Origin: a virus
DNA length: 63,046 bases
Strand: one strand, 5' to 3'
Virus record (IMG/VR): IMGVR_UViG_3300020171_000006
Span: 1-63,046 of that record
Shown here: piece by piece, positions 1-6,993 of the stretch
Position numbering within the stretch: position 1 is the first letter of the stretch
How the letters are laid out: each line of letters opens with the position of its first letter
Made by a program: the position numbers and the translations under genes
Notes under the pieces: model-generated
What the model was told of the DNA's origin: nothing
The model's database searches: none
What the model saw: the letters and a program-made list of their open reading frames with translations, nothing else

Positions 1-127
1 GCAATCTTTCGGGTGCCAAGATTGTCTCCGCATGTAATAGCTATAACAAGATGCGAAACCTGCTTGTGCTGATACTCGGCGGACACAAGCCAACCGAGAC
101 CGAAATCAAAGCCGCGCTGAAGGAGGA
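1..127. repeat. Left copy of 127-bp contig-end repeat
   Basis: Identical base for base to 62920-63046. The repeat falls inside a reading frame that is intact when the ends are joined. A length of exactly 127 is a common assembly k-mer size, so this is best read as a circular contig with a k-mer overlap. Confidence 0.97.
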
Positions 128-131
128 ATGA
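1..131 (+). CDS. 3' end of hypothetical protein that starts at 62808
   Basis: Continuation across the contig ends of the gene starting at 62808. The frame enters at base 1 in mid-codon and ends at TGA 129-131 after Lys-Glu-Glu. Joined, the protein is 80 residues. Its last codons double as the Shine-Dalgarno site (AAGGAGGA) of the next gene. No family recognised. Confidence 0.85.
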   Translation, partial: NLSGAKIVSACNSYNKMRNLLVLILGGHKPTETEIKAALKEE

Positions 132-132
132 C

Positions 133-549
133 ATGCACGAATTGAAACCCGATGCCGCCGAACAAGCGGCTGAACGCATTGACCGCGACAAGGCAATCAT
201 ATTCGGAGAATTGGCAGAACCTCGTATTGATGCCATCGCCCGAATTATCCGCGAGGTGTACGCGCCACTTGAACAGGAAAATGCCCGCTTAAAAGCCGAC
301 CTCTCAGTAATCGACGAATATTTACCCGGGCATTTCGGAGAGCCGCCAAGTAAGACTATACCCGTCCTCGAACAGCAGGCGCGGGAACTGGCAATAATGC
401 TTAAACCACTTGCGGATCTCGATATTCGCCACATGGGTTCACTCCCCGATAACCGAACCCTACTTATAATACAAGATACATCAATCAAACTTGGCGATAT
501 TCGCAAAGCCCGCGCCGTCCTCGCCAAGTGGGGGAAATCTTGGCGTTAG
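133..549 (+). CDS. Hypothetical 138-residue protein, partly coiled coil
   Basis: Starts at ATG 133 after an AAGGAGGA site; the leader GGAGGAATGAC before the ATG is the same as that of the gene at 62808. The first 70 residues are charged and helical with a heptad-like pattern, followed by a mixed region and a basic C terminus ending WGKSWR. Codon choice is GC-rich compared with the AT-rich backbone, like the small genes on both sides of the contig junction. No known domain recognised. Confidence 0.75.
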   Translation: MHELKPDAAEQAAERIDRDKAIIFGELAEPRIDAIARIIREVYAPLEQENARLKADLSVIDEYLPGHFGEPPSKTIPVLEQQARELAIMLKPLADLDIRHMGSLPDNRTLLIIQDTSIKLGDIRKARAVLAKWGKSWR

Positions 550-550
550 C

Positions 551-730
551 ATGATTGCACCTGGAAACTACTGAGCTAATTGTGAAATTGTTCCGAATCA
601 ATGCGGTTGTGGTTTATATTGGGTTCGTGTTCATGTAATAAGCTGGATTGATCCGGAACCGGATTATTCAAAAAGCAAGATATTTCAAACATTCAAAATA
701 TGGCGAGCTCATTTCAGACAAACCAATTGA
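551..730 (+). pseudogene. Possible small gene broken by an in-frame TGA
   Basis: From ATG 551 the frame reads seven codons, meets TGA at 572-574, then stays open to TGA at 728-730. The residues around the stop read like continuous protein (..PGNY-stop-ANCEIVPNQCGCG.., with several Trp later), so TGA could replace a Trp codon. TGA is a normal stop elsewhere here, so a nonsense mutation is likelier than recoding. The Shine-Dalgarno is weak and a competing frame is also open, so this is tentative. Confidence 0.3.
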
Positions 731-825
731 AAAACAACGAAATCCGAAACCGGAGAGTGCCACTATTCAGTTTTATTTCTGAACGGTATGGAAAGTATCT
801 GCCGGAAATAAAAACTGTACAATAA
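700..825 (+). pseudogene. Remnant of a DUF932-type gene (C-terminal end only)
   Basis: An open frame of 41 codons from ATG 700 to TAA 823-825. Its last 20 residues (LFSFISERYGKYLPEIKTVQ) are identical to the C terminus of the full DUF932-like protein ending at 61260, while the DNA differs at many third codon positions. Upstream the similarity fades. This looks like the tail of a diverged second copy, most of which was deleted or replaced. It might still be expressed as a short peptide. Confidence 0.55.
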
Positions 826-893
826 TTAAAATTAATTTCACATCCTTCCCCCTCCCCCTTTAGGGGGGAGGGGAATGTAAAATAAAAATTGTT
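823..893 (+). repeat. 71-bp repeat with strong GC hairpin, copy A
   Basis: Perfect match to 61258-61328. It begins with the TAA stop of the DUF932 remnant and contains an inverted repeat of C and G runs (CCCCTCCCCC, loop TTTA, GGGGGGAGGGG), a very stable hairpin. No T-run follows it, so a typical intrinsic terminator is not supported; an mRNA 3'-end stabiliser or processing element is possible. Confidence 0.85.
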
Positions 894-909
894 AGAAAGG
901 AAAAAAGTA

Positions 910-1059
910 ATGCATATAAAATATCCAAACATTACCGTTCAATTAGTTGGTGAAGATGGAAATGCATTTAATATTCTTGGAAAGGTAACAAAAACACTAA
1001 AAAGAAATAGAGTAATTCAGTCTGACTTTATTTTAATACCACCAAAAAAACATATATAA
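910..1059 (+). CDS. Small protein, truncated relative of the 59895 protein
   Basis: 49 residues from ATG 910, preceded by AAAGGA. The core VQLVGEDGNAFNILGKV resembles the start of the 62-residue protein at 59895-60083 and a small family common in phages and bacteria, whose C-terminal half normally ends in a conserved Tyr-Asp-x-x-Leu region. That half is missing: after residue 33 the sequence diverges and ends. Probably a shortened paralogue. Function unknown. Confidence 0.6.
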   Translation: MHIKYPNITVQLVGEDGNAFNILGKVTKTLKRNRVIQSDFILIPPKKHI

Positions 1060-1082
1060 TATAATAAGAGGGGAGATTCCAT

Positions 1083-1283
1083 TTGAATACAAATCTAAAA
1101 TTAGAAATCATCAAGAAATTTCGTACCCAGTTAGATTTTGCTAAAGCTGTAAAATTAAATGAACAGTTCATTTCCAGGGTAATAACTGAGCGATCCAGTA
1201 TTTCACCACAAGAACAACAGAGATGGGCAGATATTCTAAAGTGCAAAGTTCATACTATTTTTCTGGAAACAGTTCCCAAATAA
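1083..1283 (+). CDS. XRE/Cro-type helix-turn-helix DNA-binding protein
   Basis: 66 residues, starting at TTG 1083 after an AGGGGAG site. The region QLDFAKAVKLNEQFISRVI is a typical XRE helix-turn-helix, followed by ISPQEQQRWADILKC as in small Cro-like repressors. It covers only the DNA-binding domain. Likely a transcription regulator of the rightward arm. No partner repressor or integrase was seen, so a lysis-lysogeny role is not supported. Confidence 0.7.
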   Translation: MNTNLKLEIIKKFRTQLDFAKAVKLNEQFISRVITERSSISPQEQQRWADILKCKVHTIFLETVPK

Positions 1284-1298
1284 CTAAGGAGGTTTGTG

Positions 1299-1943
1299 GT
1301 GAAAGCATCTGAGTATCTTGACAAGAAAATTCTTTTTATCAATCCCGACACTGAAAAGGAGGAAACAGGAACAGTAACAGCAGTTGAAGATGATGATACT
1401 CTGGAAATTAATGGTGAGTATATCGCTTCTCCTGAAGATGTTAAACTTACCGAAGAAGAAGTAGAAACCGAAACAGAGGAAATTGAAGAGAAGGTGGCTG
1501 CTAATGAAGTATTAACAGCAGAAAACATCTTGGCAATTGAGGATAAAAGCATCCTCAAAGCGATCCTCAAAGAAAACAATATCAGACCTACCAACCCTGG
1601 AGTTTACAAAACTGCTGAAACACTCCAGAAATTCATCATTGAATCTTTACAGTTAAAGGATACTGTAAAGGTTACAAAGGAAGCAAAACTGGAAAAGAAA
1701 ACTGTAGTAAAACCAGAAAAGAAAGTGGAAAATCCTATCCCTGCAAAAACTCCAAAGGAGAAAAAGGAGAAAAAGGACTCGATGGTGGGATATATCTGCC
1801 ATTTAATTCTTTCCGGAGAAACTAATTCTAAAGTGCTTTTTGCAAAAGTACAAACAGAGTTTCCAAATAAGGGAGAAAAAGCAATTAATTCCAATATTCA
1901 GTATGATCTTTACATGGCAAAACATTTCGGAATTATCAAGTAA
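1299..1943 (+). CDS. Hypothetical acidic/lysine-rich protein with winged-helix-like C terminus
   Basis: About 214 residues. Two GTG starts (1296 and 1299) follow AAGGAGG at 1286-1292; the second has the better spacing. An N-terminal small beta-rich segment is followed by a Glu-rich stretch, a helical segment (about 75-115), a long Lys/Glu/Pro-rich linker, then a C-terminal block of about 55 residues that looks like a winged helix (from SMVGYICHLIL to HFGIIK). The layout suggests a nucleic-acid-binding protein; no family was recognised. Confidence 0.65.
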   Translation: MKASEYLDKKILFINPDTEKEETGTVTAVEDDDTLEINGEYIASPEDVKLTEEEVETETEEIEEKVAANEVLTAENILAIEDKSILKAILKENNIRPTNPGVYKTAETLQKFIIESLQLKDTVKVTKEAKLEKKTVVKPEKKVENPIPAKTPKEKKEKKDSMVGYICHLILSGETNSKVLFAKVQTEFPNKGEKAINSNIQYDLYMAKHFGIIK

Positions 1944-1944
1944 C

Positions 1945-2015
1945 CCCACTCCTTGGTGGGAAGGTGGCTGGTAAGGGTGATTACAAACCTGAGTACCCGT
2001 AGTTGCCCTTACCAG
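1945..2015 (+). other. Two hairpins between genes, possible structured RNA
   Basis: CCCAC 1945-1949 pairs with GTGGG 1956-1960. CTGGTAAGGG 1968-1977 is a perfect 10-base inverted repeat with CCCTTACCAG 2006-2015. Neither is followed by a T-run. The pair sits just after the stop at 1943 and before the small frame at 2039, so it may be a leader, processing site or small RNA. Confidence 0.5.
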
Positions 2016-2038
2016 TTAAATAAAAAGGAAAATGAAAA

Positions 2039-2146
2039 ATGGGTGGTGGCAGAATTTCCACATTAGGAAAATGCACAGACAAACGTGGTCTGGTATCAGT
2101 GGAGTTGCACAGCTTCTCCTGTATACAACTGATTGCAGGTAAATAA
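2039..2146 (+). CDS. Possible 35-residue peptide
   Basis: ATG 2039 after an AAGGAAAA site; reads MGGGRISTLGKCTDKRGLVS.. to TAA 2144-2146. A second frame from ATG 2032 (38 codons) overlaps and is also open, so the choice is uncertain. It occupies most of the otherwise empty 1944-2181 gap. No similarity recognised. Confidence 0.35.
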   Translation: MGGGRISTLGKCTDKRGLVSVELHSFSCIQLIAGK

Positions 2147-2181
2147 ATGAATCCTGTCCACCCTTTCGAAAAGAGATTACA

Positions 2182-3015
2182 ATGAAATTCCTATTACTCT
2201 CAGATACCCACCTCCGTTCGACCTGTCCAATTGGTCGCAAGGATGATTTCCGAACTACCCAATATAACAAGTGGAAATACATTATTAATACCGCTATTAC
2301 TCAAAATGTATCTGCCATTTTACAGGCAGGTGATCTATTTGATATTCCTTCCCCATCCCTTGGTTTAATAACTGAGATAGCTGAACATCTAATAGAATTA
2401 AAAAAATGGGATATAAAATTTCTAACTATTCCTGGGCAACATGACCAACTCATGCGTTCCTCAGATTTATCCAGAACTGCTATGGGCGTTCTCAATAAAG
2501 TGGGTTTGCTTAGCGTTATTCCTGATGGAAAATTTACTACTGAAATTCTAATTGTACATGATATGATTGGAAACAAACCTTTATATCCTGGGCATGAAAT
2601 TACTTATGCTAAGAAATATCTTACTTCTCATCCTGAGTTTGACCTTATCTTATGTGGAGACTATCATTACCCCTTCATTGAAAAAGATGGTAATAGAATT
2701 ATTGTTAATACTGGTTGTTTACTCAGATTAACCAGAAACCCAGATGATATGTTTAGAATTCCACATTTCTATATTTACAATACTGAAGATAAGTCATTAG
2801 AAAAATTTGAAATAGAAATTCCGCCAGTTGAAGATACATTTATAATGTCCGATTACAAAACCGATGAAGTGGATAGAAAAAATGTTATTAAACTGATAGA
2901 AAGATTAAAAAATAGAGGAGTTGGTATTGGATTTTTGTTAGTATTGGAATCATATTGTAAAGAGAATAATATTGATCCTGAAATAAGAGCAGTGATAGCA
3001 GAAGCATTAGAATAA
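2182..3015 (+). CDS. sbcD: SbcD/Mre11-like DNA repair exonuclease
   Basis: 277 residues with calcineurin-type phosphoesterase motifs: SDTH (D8, H10), GDLFD (D51), GQHD (85-88, usually GNHD), HD (126-127) and GDYH (159-162, usually GHxH). The family is a Mn-dependent nuclease working with Rad50/SbcC ATPases to process DNA ends. Its likely partners are encoded apart: the Walker A half at 53037-54011 (minus) and the signature/Walker B half at 10081-10692 (plus). The C-terminal capping region is short compared with full bacterial SbcD. Confidence 0.85.
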   Translation: MKFLLLSDTHLRSTCPIGRKDDFRTTQYNKWKYIINTAITQNVSAILQAGDLFDIPSPSLGLITEIAEHLIELKKWDIKFLTIPGQHDQLMRSSDLSRTAMGVLNKVGLLSVIPDGKFTTEILIVHDMIGNKPLYPGHEITYAKKYLTSHPEFDLILCGDYHYPFIEKDGNRIIVNTGCLLRLTRNPDDMFRIPHFYIYNTEDKSLEKFEIEIPPVEDTFIMSDYKTDEVDRKNVIKLIERLKNRGVGIGFLLVLESYCKENNIDPEIRAVIAEALE

Positions 3016-3031
3016 ACCAAGGAGGAAAGCA

Positions 3032-4213
3032 ATGAAGCATGATAAAAGAAACAGCAAGGGTAGATTTACAAAGAAAGAATCTGAAGTACAACTACACGGT
3101 CAACTGGCACAACAGGCAAAAGATGAAAAGTGGATGCCGATACGAGAATGGGAATTAGCGGGCGCGAAAGGTGAGTCGCCATTCGACTATACTTCGGTTA
3201 ATAATTGTGCGTTCTGTCAACATTATAAGAAATGTGTGTGGGCTTTTGATGTTGGATGCCCACTTTATAGATGCGCCGACCTTGTTGATGCCTGTAGAAA
3301 ATCCCACAATTCCACCCCTATGCTTGCTGTTCTTGATGGGTTCATCGAAGCGGCAAGGAAAGAACGGGAACCCGCGCCGGAGCCGTTCGAGGCGATGGTG
3401 TATAACAATCGTGCGCTTGAGGACTCGACACACAGATGCTATGGCTTATTCAAGCTTATCGAGGTGTCCGAAATGGGTACACTCTATAAAGCAGGTGATG
3501 GTCAATATCATGACATGGGAGGCGGATATTTGGTAGATAGGTTTGACTTTGCCACACCTGCCGAGCGTGAGCGGTTCGAGAATGTCAAGCGTGAGGTTGA
3601 GCGCAAGGGACAACGGTATGAGGGAAACGTTACTTTTACCATTCCTGAGGGTAAAATAGTTGTGTATGCAGGGGAGTTCCGCCAACCCGCACAAGATGAA
3701 CTATATAATTGGGAGATGAGTGCCGTTTATGCGCATATTGTACCTAATGAACTTCGCACCATCCTCGCGCTCATAGACGACCCGGACGTGAAGAAGAAGC
3801 CGGAACCAATGAACATGACTATCGCGGGACAGAAAGTCAAGATGTACGCTAACCCACATCGCTGCGCTGATTGCGCCCATCCGTTCGCACCTAAGCCGAA
3901 GCCGCAGTTTGAGGTCGGACAGGTGGTCTGTAACAAATCCACGGGGGAATTATTCCGAATCAGCAAGTATAATACTGGTTGGCTGTATGACAAAAATGGA
4001 AGTTGTCATGCTGAAGGTGCGTGTCGCCCTGCTCGCCTGTCAGATTTCCGCAAGACTAGTAACGGGGTCGAGGTGCTGATGCAATATGCAAGCACCGGAA
4101 ATGTGAATTTTTGGATAAACCGACACGGTAATTTCATTATGCATAAAGATGGCGAACTTCTTGCCACCGCGCTGGGATGTGTTGTGGCTCCCGCCGATAT
4201 AACGGAGGAGTAA
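3032..4213 (+). CDS. Hypothetical cysteine-cluster protein
   Basis: 393 residues, AAGGAGG site before ATG 3032. The first 30 residues are basic (KHDKRNSKGRFTKKES). A Cys-rich cluster follows at about 60-90 (CAFCQHYKKC, then CPLYRC and a further Cys), with another HRCADCAHP near 275; both could bind Zn. The 5' end is AT-rich but the base composition becomes GC-richer after about 3150, marking the start of the accessory block. No family recognised. Confidence 0.75.
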   Translation: MKHDKRNSKGRFTKKESEVQLHGQLAQQAKDEKWMPIREWELAGAKGESPFDYTSVNNCAFCQHYKKCVWAFDVGCPLYRCADLVDACRKSHNSTPMLAVLDGFIEAARKEREPAPEPFEAMVYNNRALEDSTHRCYGLFKLIEVSEMGTLYKAGDGQYHDMGGGYLVDRFDFATPAERERFENVKREVERKGQRYEGNVTFTIPEGKIVVYAGEFRQPAQDELYNWEMSAVYAHIVPNELRTILALIDDPDVKKKPEPMNMTIAGQKVKMYANPHRCADCAHPFAPKPKPQFEVGQVVCNKSTGELFRISKYNTGWLYDKNGSCHAEGACRPARLSDFRKTSNGVEVLMQYASTGNVNFWINRHGNFIMHKDGELLATALGCVVAPADITEE

Positions 4214-4214
4214 G

Positions 4215-4406
4215 ATGAGACGATACTGTGAAACACCATCGGGGAAAATAGACCCATGCTTAGTTGGATGGGGAGCATACTCGAATTTAAATAGCACAAA
4301 GAGTTGCCATGACGAGCCGATTGAAGAAAACTGTCGGAGAATTGTGCAGGAAGATGGCGTACAATTATGCCCCTCTTGTGGGCGTGAATTGGATGAAAGG
4401 CCATGA
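4215..4406 (+). CDS. Small zinc-ribbon-like protein
   Basis: 63 residues, ATG 4215 just after the previous stop, with GGAGG upstream. Ends with CPSCGRELDERP, a CxxC pair as in zinc ribbons; three other Cys lie upstream. Its TGA stop (4404-4406) overlaps the ATG of a 10-codon frame at 4403. Function unknown. Confidence 0.65.
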   Translation: MRRYCETPSGKIDPCLVGWGAYSNLNSTKSCHDEPIEENCRRIVQEDGVQLCPSCGRELDERP

Positions 4407-4435
4407 CCAAATACATCTGCTTAAGGGAGAAGTGA
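4403..4435 (+). other. Ten-codon mini-frame, leader peptide or gene remnant
   Basis: ATGA overlap with the preceding gene; encodes MTKYICLREK then TGA. The first residues resemble MTTYICW, the start of the membrane protein at 4708, and the DNA is alike too. Either a leftover of a duplicated gene start or a coupled leader feeding ribosomes to the gene at 4439. Confidence 0.35.
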
Positions 4436-4438
4436 GAG

Positions 4439-4711
4439 ATGAAAATAATTATCAGTATCCTACTTATTGTTTGTCTAATTAGCATGATAGTACAATGCAA
4501 TGGGGAGTTTGACAAATACATATCAGACTTTTCGCTGGTTGTACTTGATCAGGAATCAACAGCCATGACAGATGAAGAGTTTGATAAATACATAGTTGTA
4601 TTTGATAATGGATGGCTGAATAGTATGTCATCGGGACCAGACACACTCACAATGAAACAATTTACGAGGTCGGTTGATGATATTGTTAATGAACAGGGGG
4701 CAAAGCCATGA
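4439..4711 (+). CDS. Small exported or membrane-anchored protein
   Basis: 90 residues. Residues 2-18 are very hydrophobic (KIIISILLIVCLISMIV) followed by QC, a signal peptide or membrane anchor; the residue before Cys is Gln, which does not fit a lipobox well. The rest is acidic and soluble. A short repeat EFDKYI occurs twice (around residues 23 and 47). Stop overlaps the next ATG (ATGA at 4708). Confidence 0.65.
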   Translation: MKIIISILLIVCLISMIVQCNGEFDKYISDFSLVVLDQESTAMTDEEFDKYIVVFDNGWLNSMSSGPDTLTMKQFTRSVDDIVNEQGAKP

Positions 4712-5232
4712 CTACCTACATCTGCTGGATTATCGTACTGTCTATCATCACCAACGCGCTGAGAGGTTTGCATCAAAGTCAGGTCATGTGTAAGCCGACC
4801 GACAAGCAGCATCGGCAAATAGTATGGGATAGACATGATGAAATTGATAACTATAATTTTGGCGCTGATTATTCACAATATGTAATGTCGGGGGTTGATT
4901 TTATTCGCCAGTTCAACCTTGGCGCACGCGGGCATATCTGGTATCGCTGGTATCATGCCATTGACGCGGGATCATTCATGGCGTTTGCGGGCTTGGTCTG
5001 GATGCTGTCTCACGCCGGGTCATGGGCGCCGTTCGGGCTGGCACTCACGGTCATGTGGGTCGCATACGAACCTATGTATCAGTACGGACGGTACAAGACG
5101 ATATTCGACACGGCGTACAAGGAGCACGTATGTTTCTTCGATCTCATAGATTTCCACGCAAGCAAATGGACAATGACAGCCGTGCGGATGGCGCTGGTGG
5201 CAATCATGGTAGCACTCACAATCGGAGGATAA
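4708..5232 (+). CDS. Integral membrane protein, unknown function
   Basis: 174 residues with an N-terminal hydrophobic helix (about 3-19), two central segments around 87-123 (AGSFMAFAGLVWML and FGLALTVMWVAYE), and a C-terminal hydrophobic tail (about 155-174). Coupled to the upstream gene by an ATGA overlap and followed by another small membrane protein. No family recognised. Confidence 0.65.
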   Translation: MTTYICWIIVLSIITNALRGLHQSQVMCKPTDKQHRQIVWDRHDEIDNYNFGADYSQYVMSGVDFIRQFNLGARGHIWYRWYHAIDAGSFMAFAGLVWMLSHAGSWAPFGLALTVMWVAYEPMYQYGRYKTIFDTAYKEHVCFFDLIDFHASKWTMTAVRMALVAIMVALTIGG

Positions 5233-5233
5233 G

Positions 5234-5383
5234 ATGGATAGTTGGCAAGCACTTCAATCGGGCATGTTGGCTTTGCTTTTATGCGGGATGTTTCTTCAGC
5301 CGAATACAAGAATTAAGGGCGTGGCGATTGTTTGGGGGGTTACATCTATAGTATATTTTGTTTATGCTGTGGTCTTGGCGTGA
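5234..5383 (+). CDS. Small membrane protein, 49 residues
   Basis: ATG 5234 after CGGAGG, reads MDSWQALQSGMLALLLCGMF.. to TGA 5381-5383. Two hydrophobic stretches (about 10-21 and 29-49) separated by a polar turn (QPNTRIK) suggest two membrane helices. It follows the 174-residue membrane protein at once, so both probably act at the membrane. Confidence 0.6.
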   Translation: MDSWQALQSGMLALLLCGMFLQPNTRIKGVAIVWGVTSIVYFVYAVVLA

Positions 5384-5432
5384 ATTACCGCTTGATATAA
5401 CCGCCTCGCATGTCGAGGCATAGGAGAAAACA

Positions 5433-5537
5433 ATGCCAGTAAAACTTCAGTGGTGTATTTTTGCATCGGGTTTCCTTTCCTGTTTGATAGTTTGCATAAC
5501 TATTTATTTTAATTGGTTATACTGTATCTGTCGATGA
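5433..5537 (+). CDS. Small cysteine-containing membrane peptide, 34 residues
   Basis: ATG 5433 after TAGGAG; reads MPVKLQWCIFASGFLSCLIV.. to TGA 5535-5537. One membrane helix with five Cys in all. A short hairpin, CCTCG/CGAGG at 5404-5418, lies just upstream and ends close to the ribosome site. Frame and site support it, but length keeps confidence moderate. Confidence 0.45.
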   Translation: MPVKLQWCIFASGFLSCLIVCITIYFNWLYCICR

Positions 5538-5541
5538 TAAT

Positions 5542-5659
5542 GCTGGCGGTGGTCGAAAGACATGCGAATCAGGAAAGTTAGTAGTAAGCACTGAGGCTGA
5601 TGCTGCCTCCCTGGGCATGAGGGTGACGATTTGACTTTCCGCAGTCCCTCACCGCCAGC
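5542..5659 (+). ncRNA. Candidate structured RNA 1 (118 nt)
   Basis: Closed by a perfect 10-bp stem, GCTGGCGGTG 5542-5551 with CACCGCCAGC 5650-5659. Inside: GTC-GAAA-GAC with a GNRA tetraloop, a 7-bp stem GGAAAGT/ACTTTCC, and within it GAGGC/GCCTC and CCCT/AGGG hairpins. No good reading frame covers it. The strand is unproven; plus is chosen from the flanking genes. Confidence 0.55.
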
Positions 5660-5668
5660 TAAACAACC

Positions 5669-5764
5669 TTACCGGCTGTAGTCTAATGTCCATACTGGGC
5701 GTTGCAATTAAGGACGGACGCGCACTAACAAGCGAGCAGGTGTACCAGTCCTGCCAGCCGGTAA
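5669..5764 (+). ncRNA. Candidate structured RNA 2 or leader (96 nt)
   Basis: Closed by a perfect 10-bp inverted repeat, TTACCGGCTG 5669-5678 with CAGCCGGTAA 5755-5764, with a nested ACTGG/CCAGT pair. It ends 16 bases before the ATG at 5781, so it may be the 5' leader of that gene. It follows candidate RNA 1 by 9 bases. Confidence 0.5.
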
Positions 5765-5780
5765 ATGAAAGGAGCGAAAG

Positions 5781-6107
5781 ATGTACTTCTGGAAAGAATG
5801 TCGCCCTGAAATTAAATCGTGTGGTGATTGTCCCGATGTGGATACATGCCAAGAGGAAATGGCGCCACATATTCCCGCCTTCCCCGCCGCCGATGAATGG
5901 CATCCGATTGCCGAGGCACTGAGGGATGGAACTGAGATATTAGCAGAACGCTTATTTGGCAATGGTACGATAATCTGTCTTATCCATTGGAGTGATGATG
6001 CCAAGGAATGGCGAGATAATGAAGGTACAGGCACATATTTATCCGATGACGAAATTATTCGATTTGCAATCATCAACCTACCGGAGATAGGCGAAGGAGG
6101 AAAGTGA
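5781..6107 (+). CDS. Hypothetical protein with N-terminal Cys cluster
   Basis: 108 residues, AAAGGAG site. The first 25 residues carry four Cys (C7, C14, C17, C23), a possible metal site. The rest has DEWHPI and a Trp-rich segment (IHWSDDAKEW), a pattern typical of short phage proteins of unknown role. Its stop overlaps the next start (TGATG at 6105-6109). Confidence 0.65.
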   Translation: MYFWKECRPEIKSCGDCPDVDTCQEEMAPHIPAFPAADEWHPIAEALRDGTEILAERLFGNGTIICLIHWSDDAKEWRDNEGTGTYLSDDEIIRFAIINLPEIGEGGK

Positions 6108-6340
6108 TGAGTATACACAGTGACCGCGTAGAATGGGCGTTGAACCACCTTGAGGGATTTTCGCGCGAAGCTACTGATTATCTGCGGGAAGAAATTACCC
6201 GTCAGGACAAGGCAATGCGGGATATGCTTGAAAAGGGAAACTTTGGATGTGCATGTTGTGTATATCGGAAACAAGAAGATTGCGAGGATAAATGTACGGA
6301 AGGTCGTCGCGCTTACTTCATGGGCGAGAAAGGGAAGTGA
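6107..6340 (+). CDS. Hypothetical small Cys-rich protein
   Basis: 77 residues from ATG 6107, coupled by TGATG to the gene before; a GTG at 6104 is a worse option. Helical N-terminal half, then CACCVYRKQEDCEDKC, five Cys in 16 residues, a likely Zn site. Stop overlaps the next ATG. Function unknown. Confidence 0.6.
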   Translation: MSIHSDRVEWALNHLEGFSREATDYLREEITRQDKAMRDMLEKGNFGCACCVYRKQEDCEDKCTEGRRAYFMGEKGK

Positions 6341-6993
6341 TGGCAATAAATAATTGCGAATTTGCCAAAATGAAGCAATGTGAACATCTCGATGATTTGG
6401 AACGTCAGCTTACCGTAGTCAACGCTGACCTTGCCGACTGTAAGTGTTTGCTTGCCGGAGCCCTGCGAATAGCCAATCGCGCACAAGAGGGCTCATGCGT
6501 AGACTGCAAGGAGCTTGCCGAAGCTAAAGAGGAAGCCGCTGAATTCTCGAGGGAACTCAATGTGTCCGGTGGGCATGTGTTTGATTTGAAGCGAGAGCTT
6601 GTCGATGCCAACGCTGCGATACTCAAACTGTCAAAAGAACTAATATTAATCGGTGAAACAATAGGTGCTAAACCACACGGGTCATACTATGAACAGGTCA
6701 AAAAGTTTAAGGATGAAGCTAACGTGTCCATAGAAACAAACGAGAATATCAGACTAAAGAAAGAACTTGCCATCTCTGAGCGCAACCGACTGGTCAATCT
6801 CGGGATAGCACAGCGTGAAGAGGAGCGTGCGGATAAAGCAGAGCGTGAGGTTGTGGTCATACGGAAACAACTTGATGACCTGTTTAATGCATGCGTCCAC
6901 AATGATAATCCCGCCGTCAATAAAGCGTTAGATAGCATTGCCGGTGCCCGCGCCGAACTCGCAGAGAAAGGAGAGGACGATGTCAAAGGTTAA
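6340..6993 (+). CDS. Hypothetical coiled-coil protein
   Basis: 217 residues from ATG 6340, which overlaps the upstream TGA; GGGAAG lies upstream. A short Cys-bearing N terminus (NCEFAKMKQCEHL), then two long alpha-helical stretches rich in Glu, Lys, Leu and Ala (about 20-115 and 125-190) broken by a Gly/His turn. Probably a rod-like dimer. The 3' end overlaps the next gene by 14 bases. Confidence 0.65.
   Translation: MAINNCEFAKMKQCEHLDDLERQLTVVNADLADCKCLLAGALRIANRAQEGSCVDCKELAEAKEEAAEFSRELNVSGGHVFDLKRELVDANAAILKLSKELILIGETIGAKPHGSYYEQVKKFKDEANVSIETNENIRLKKELAISERNRLVNLGIAQREEERADKAEREVVVIRKQLDDLFNACVHNDNPAVNKALDSIAGARAELAEKGEDDVKG

Noticed and set aside
1-127. True direct terminal repeat of the virion DNA
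   Set aside because: Exactly 127 bases and inside a coding frame; fits an assembly k-mer overlap better.
551-730. Alternative genetic code with TGA read as Trp
   Set aside because: Many clear genes end in TGA with overlaps such as ATGA and TGATG, so TGA is a normal stop.
849-875. GC hairpin (and its copy near 61290) as an intrinsic terminator
   Set aside because: Stem is strong but no T-run follows on either strand.
1083-1283. Evidence of lysogeny from a Cro-like protein
   Set aside because: No integrase, excisionase or attachment site was recognised, and one small helix-turn-helix protein is not enough.
3171-3536. A 121-codon open frame inside the gene at 3032
   Set aside because: Shadow of the Cys-cluster gene; no ribosome site and unlikely composition.
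5542-5659. Resemblance of the 118-nt element to 5S rRNA (length and a GC closing stem)
   Set aside because: Inner helices and the conserved loop sequences of 5S rRNA are not present; phages do not normally carry it. Kept only as an unclassified RNA candidate.
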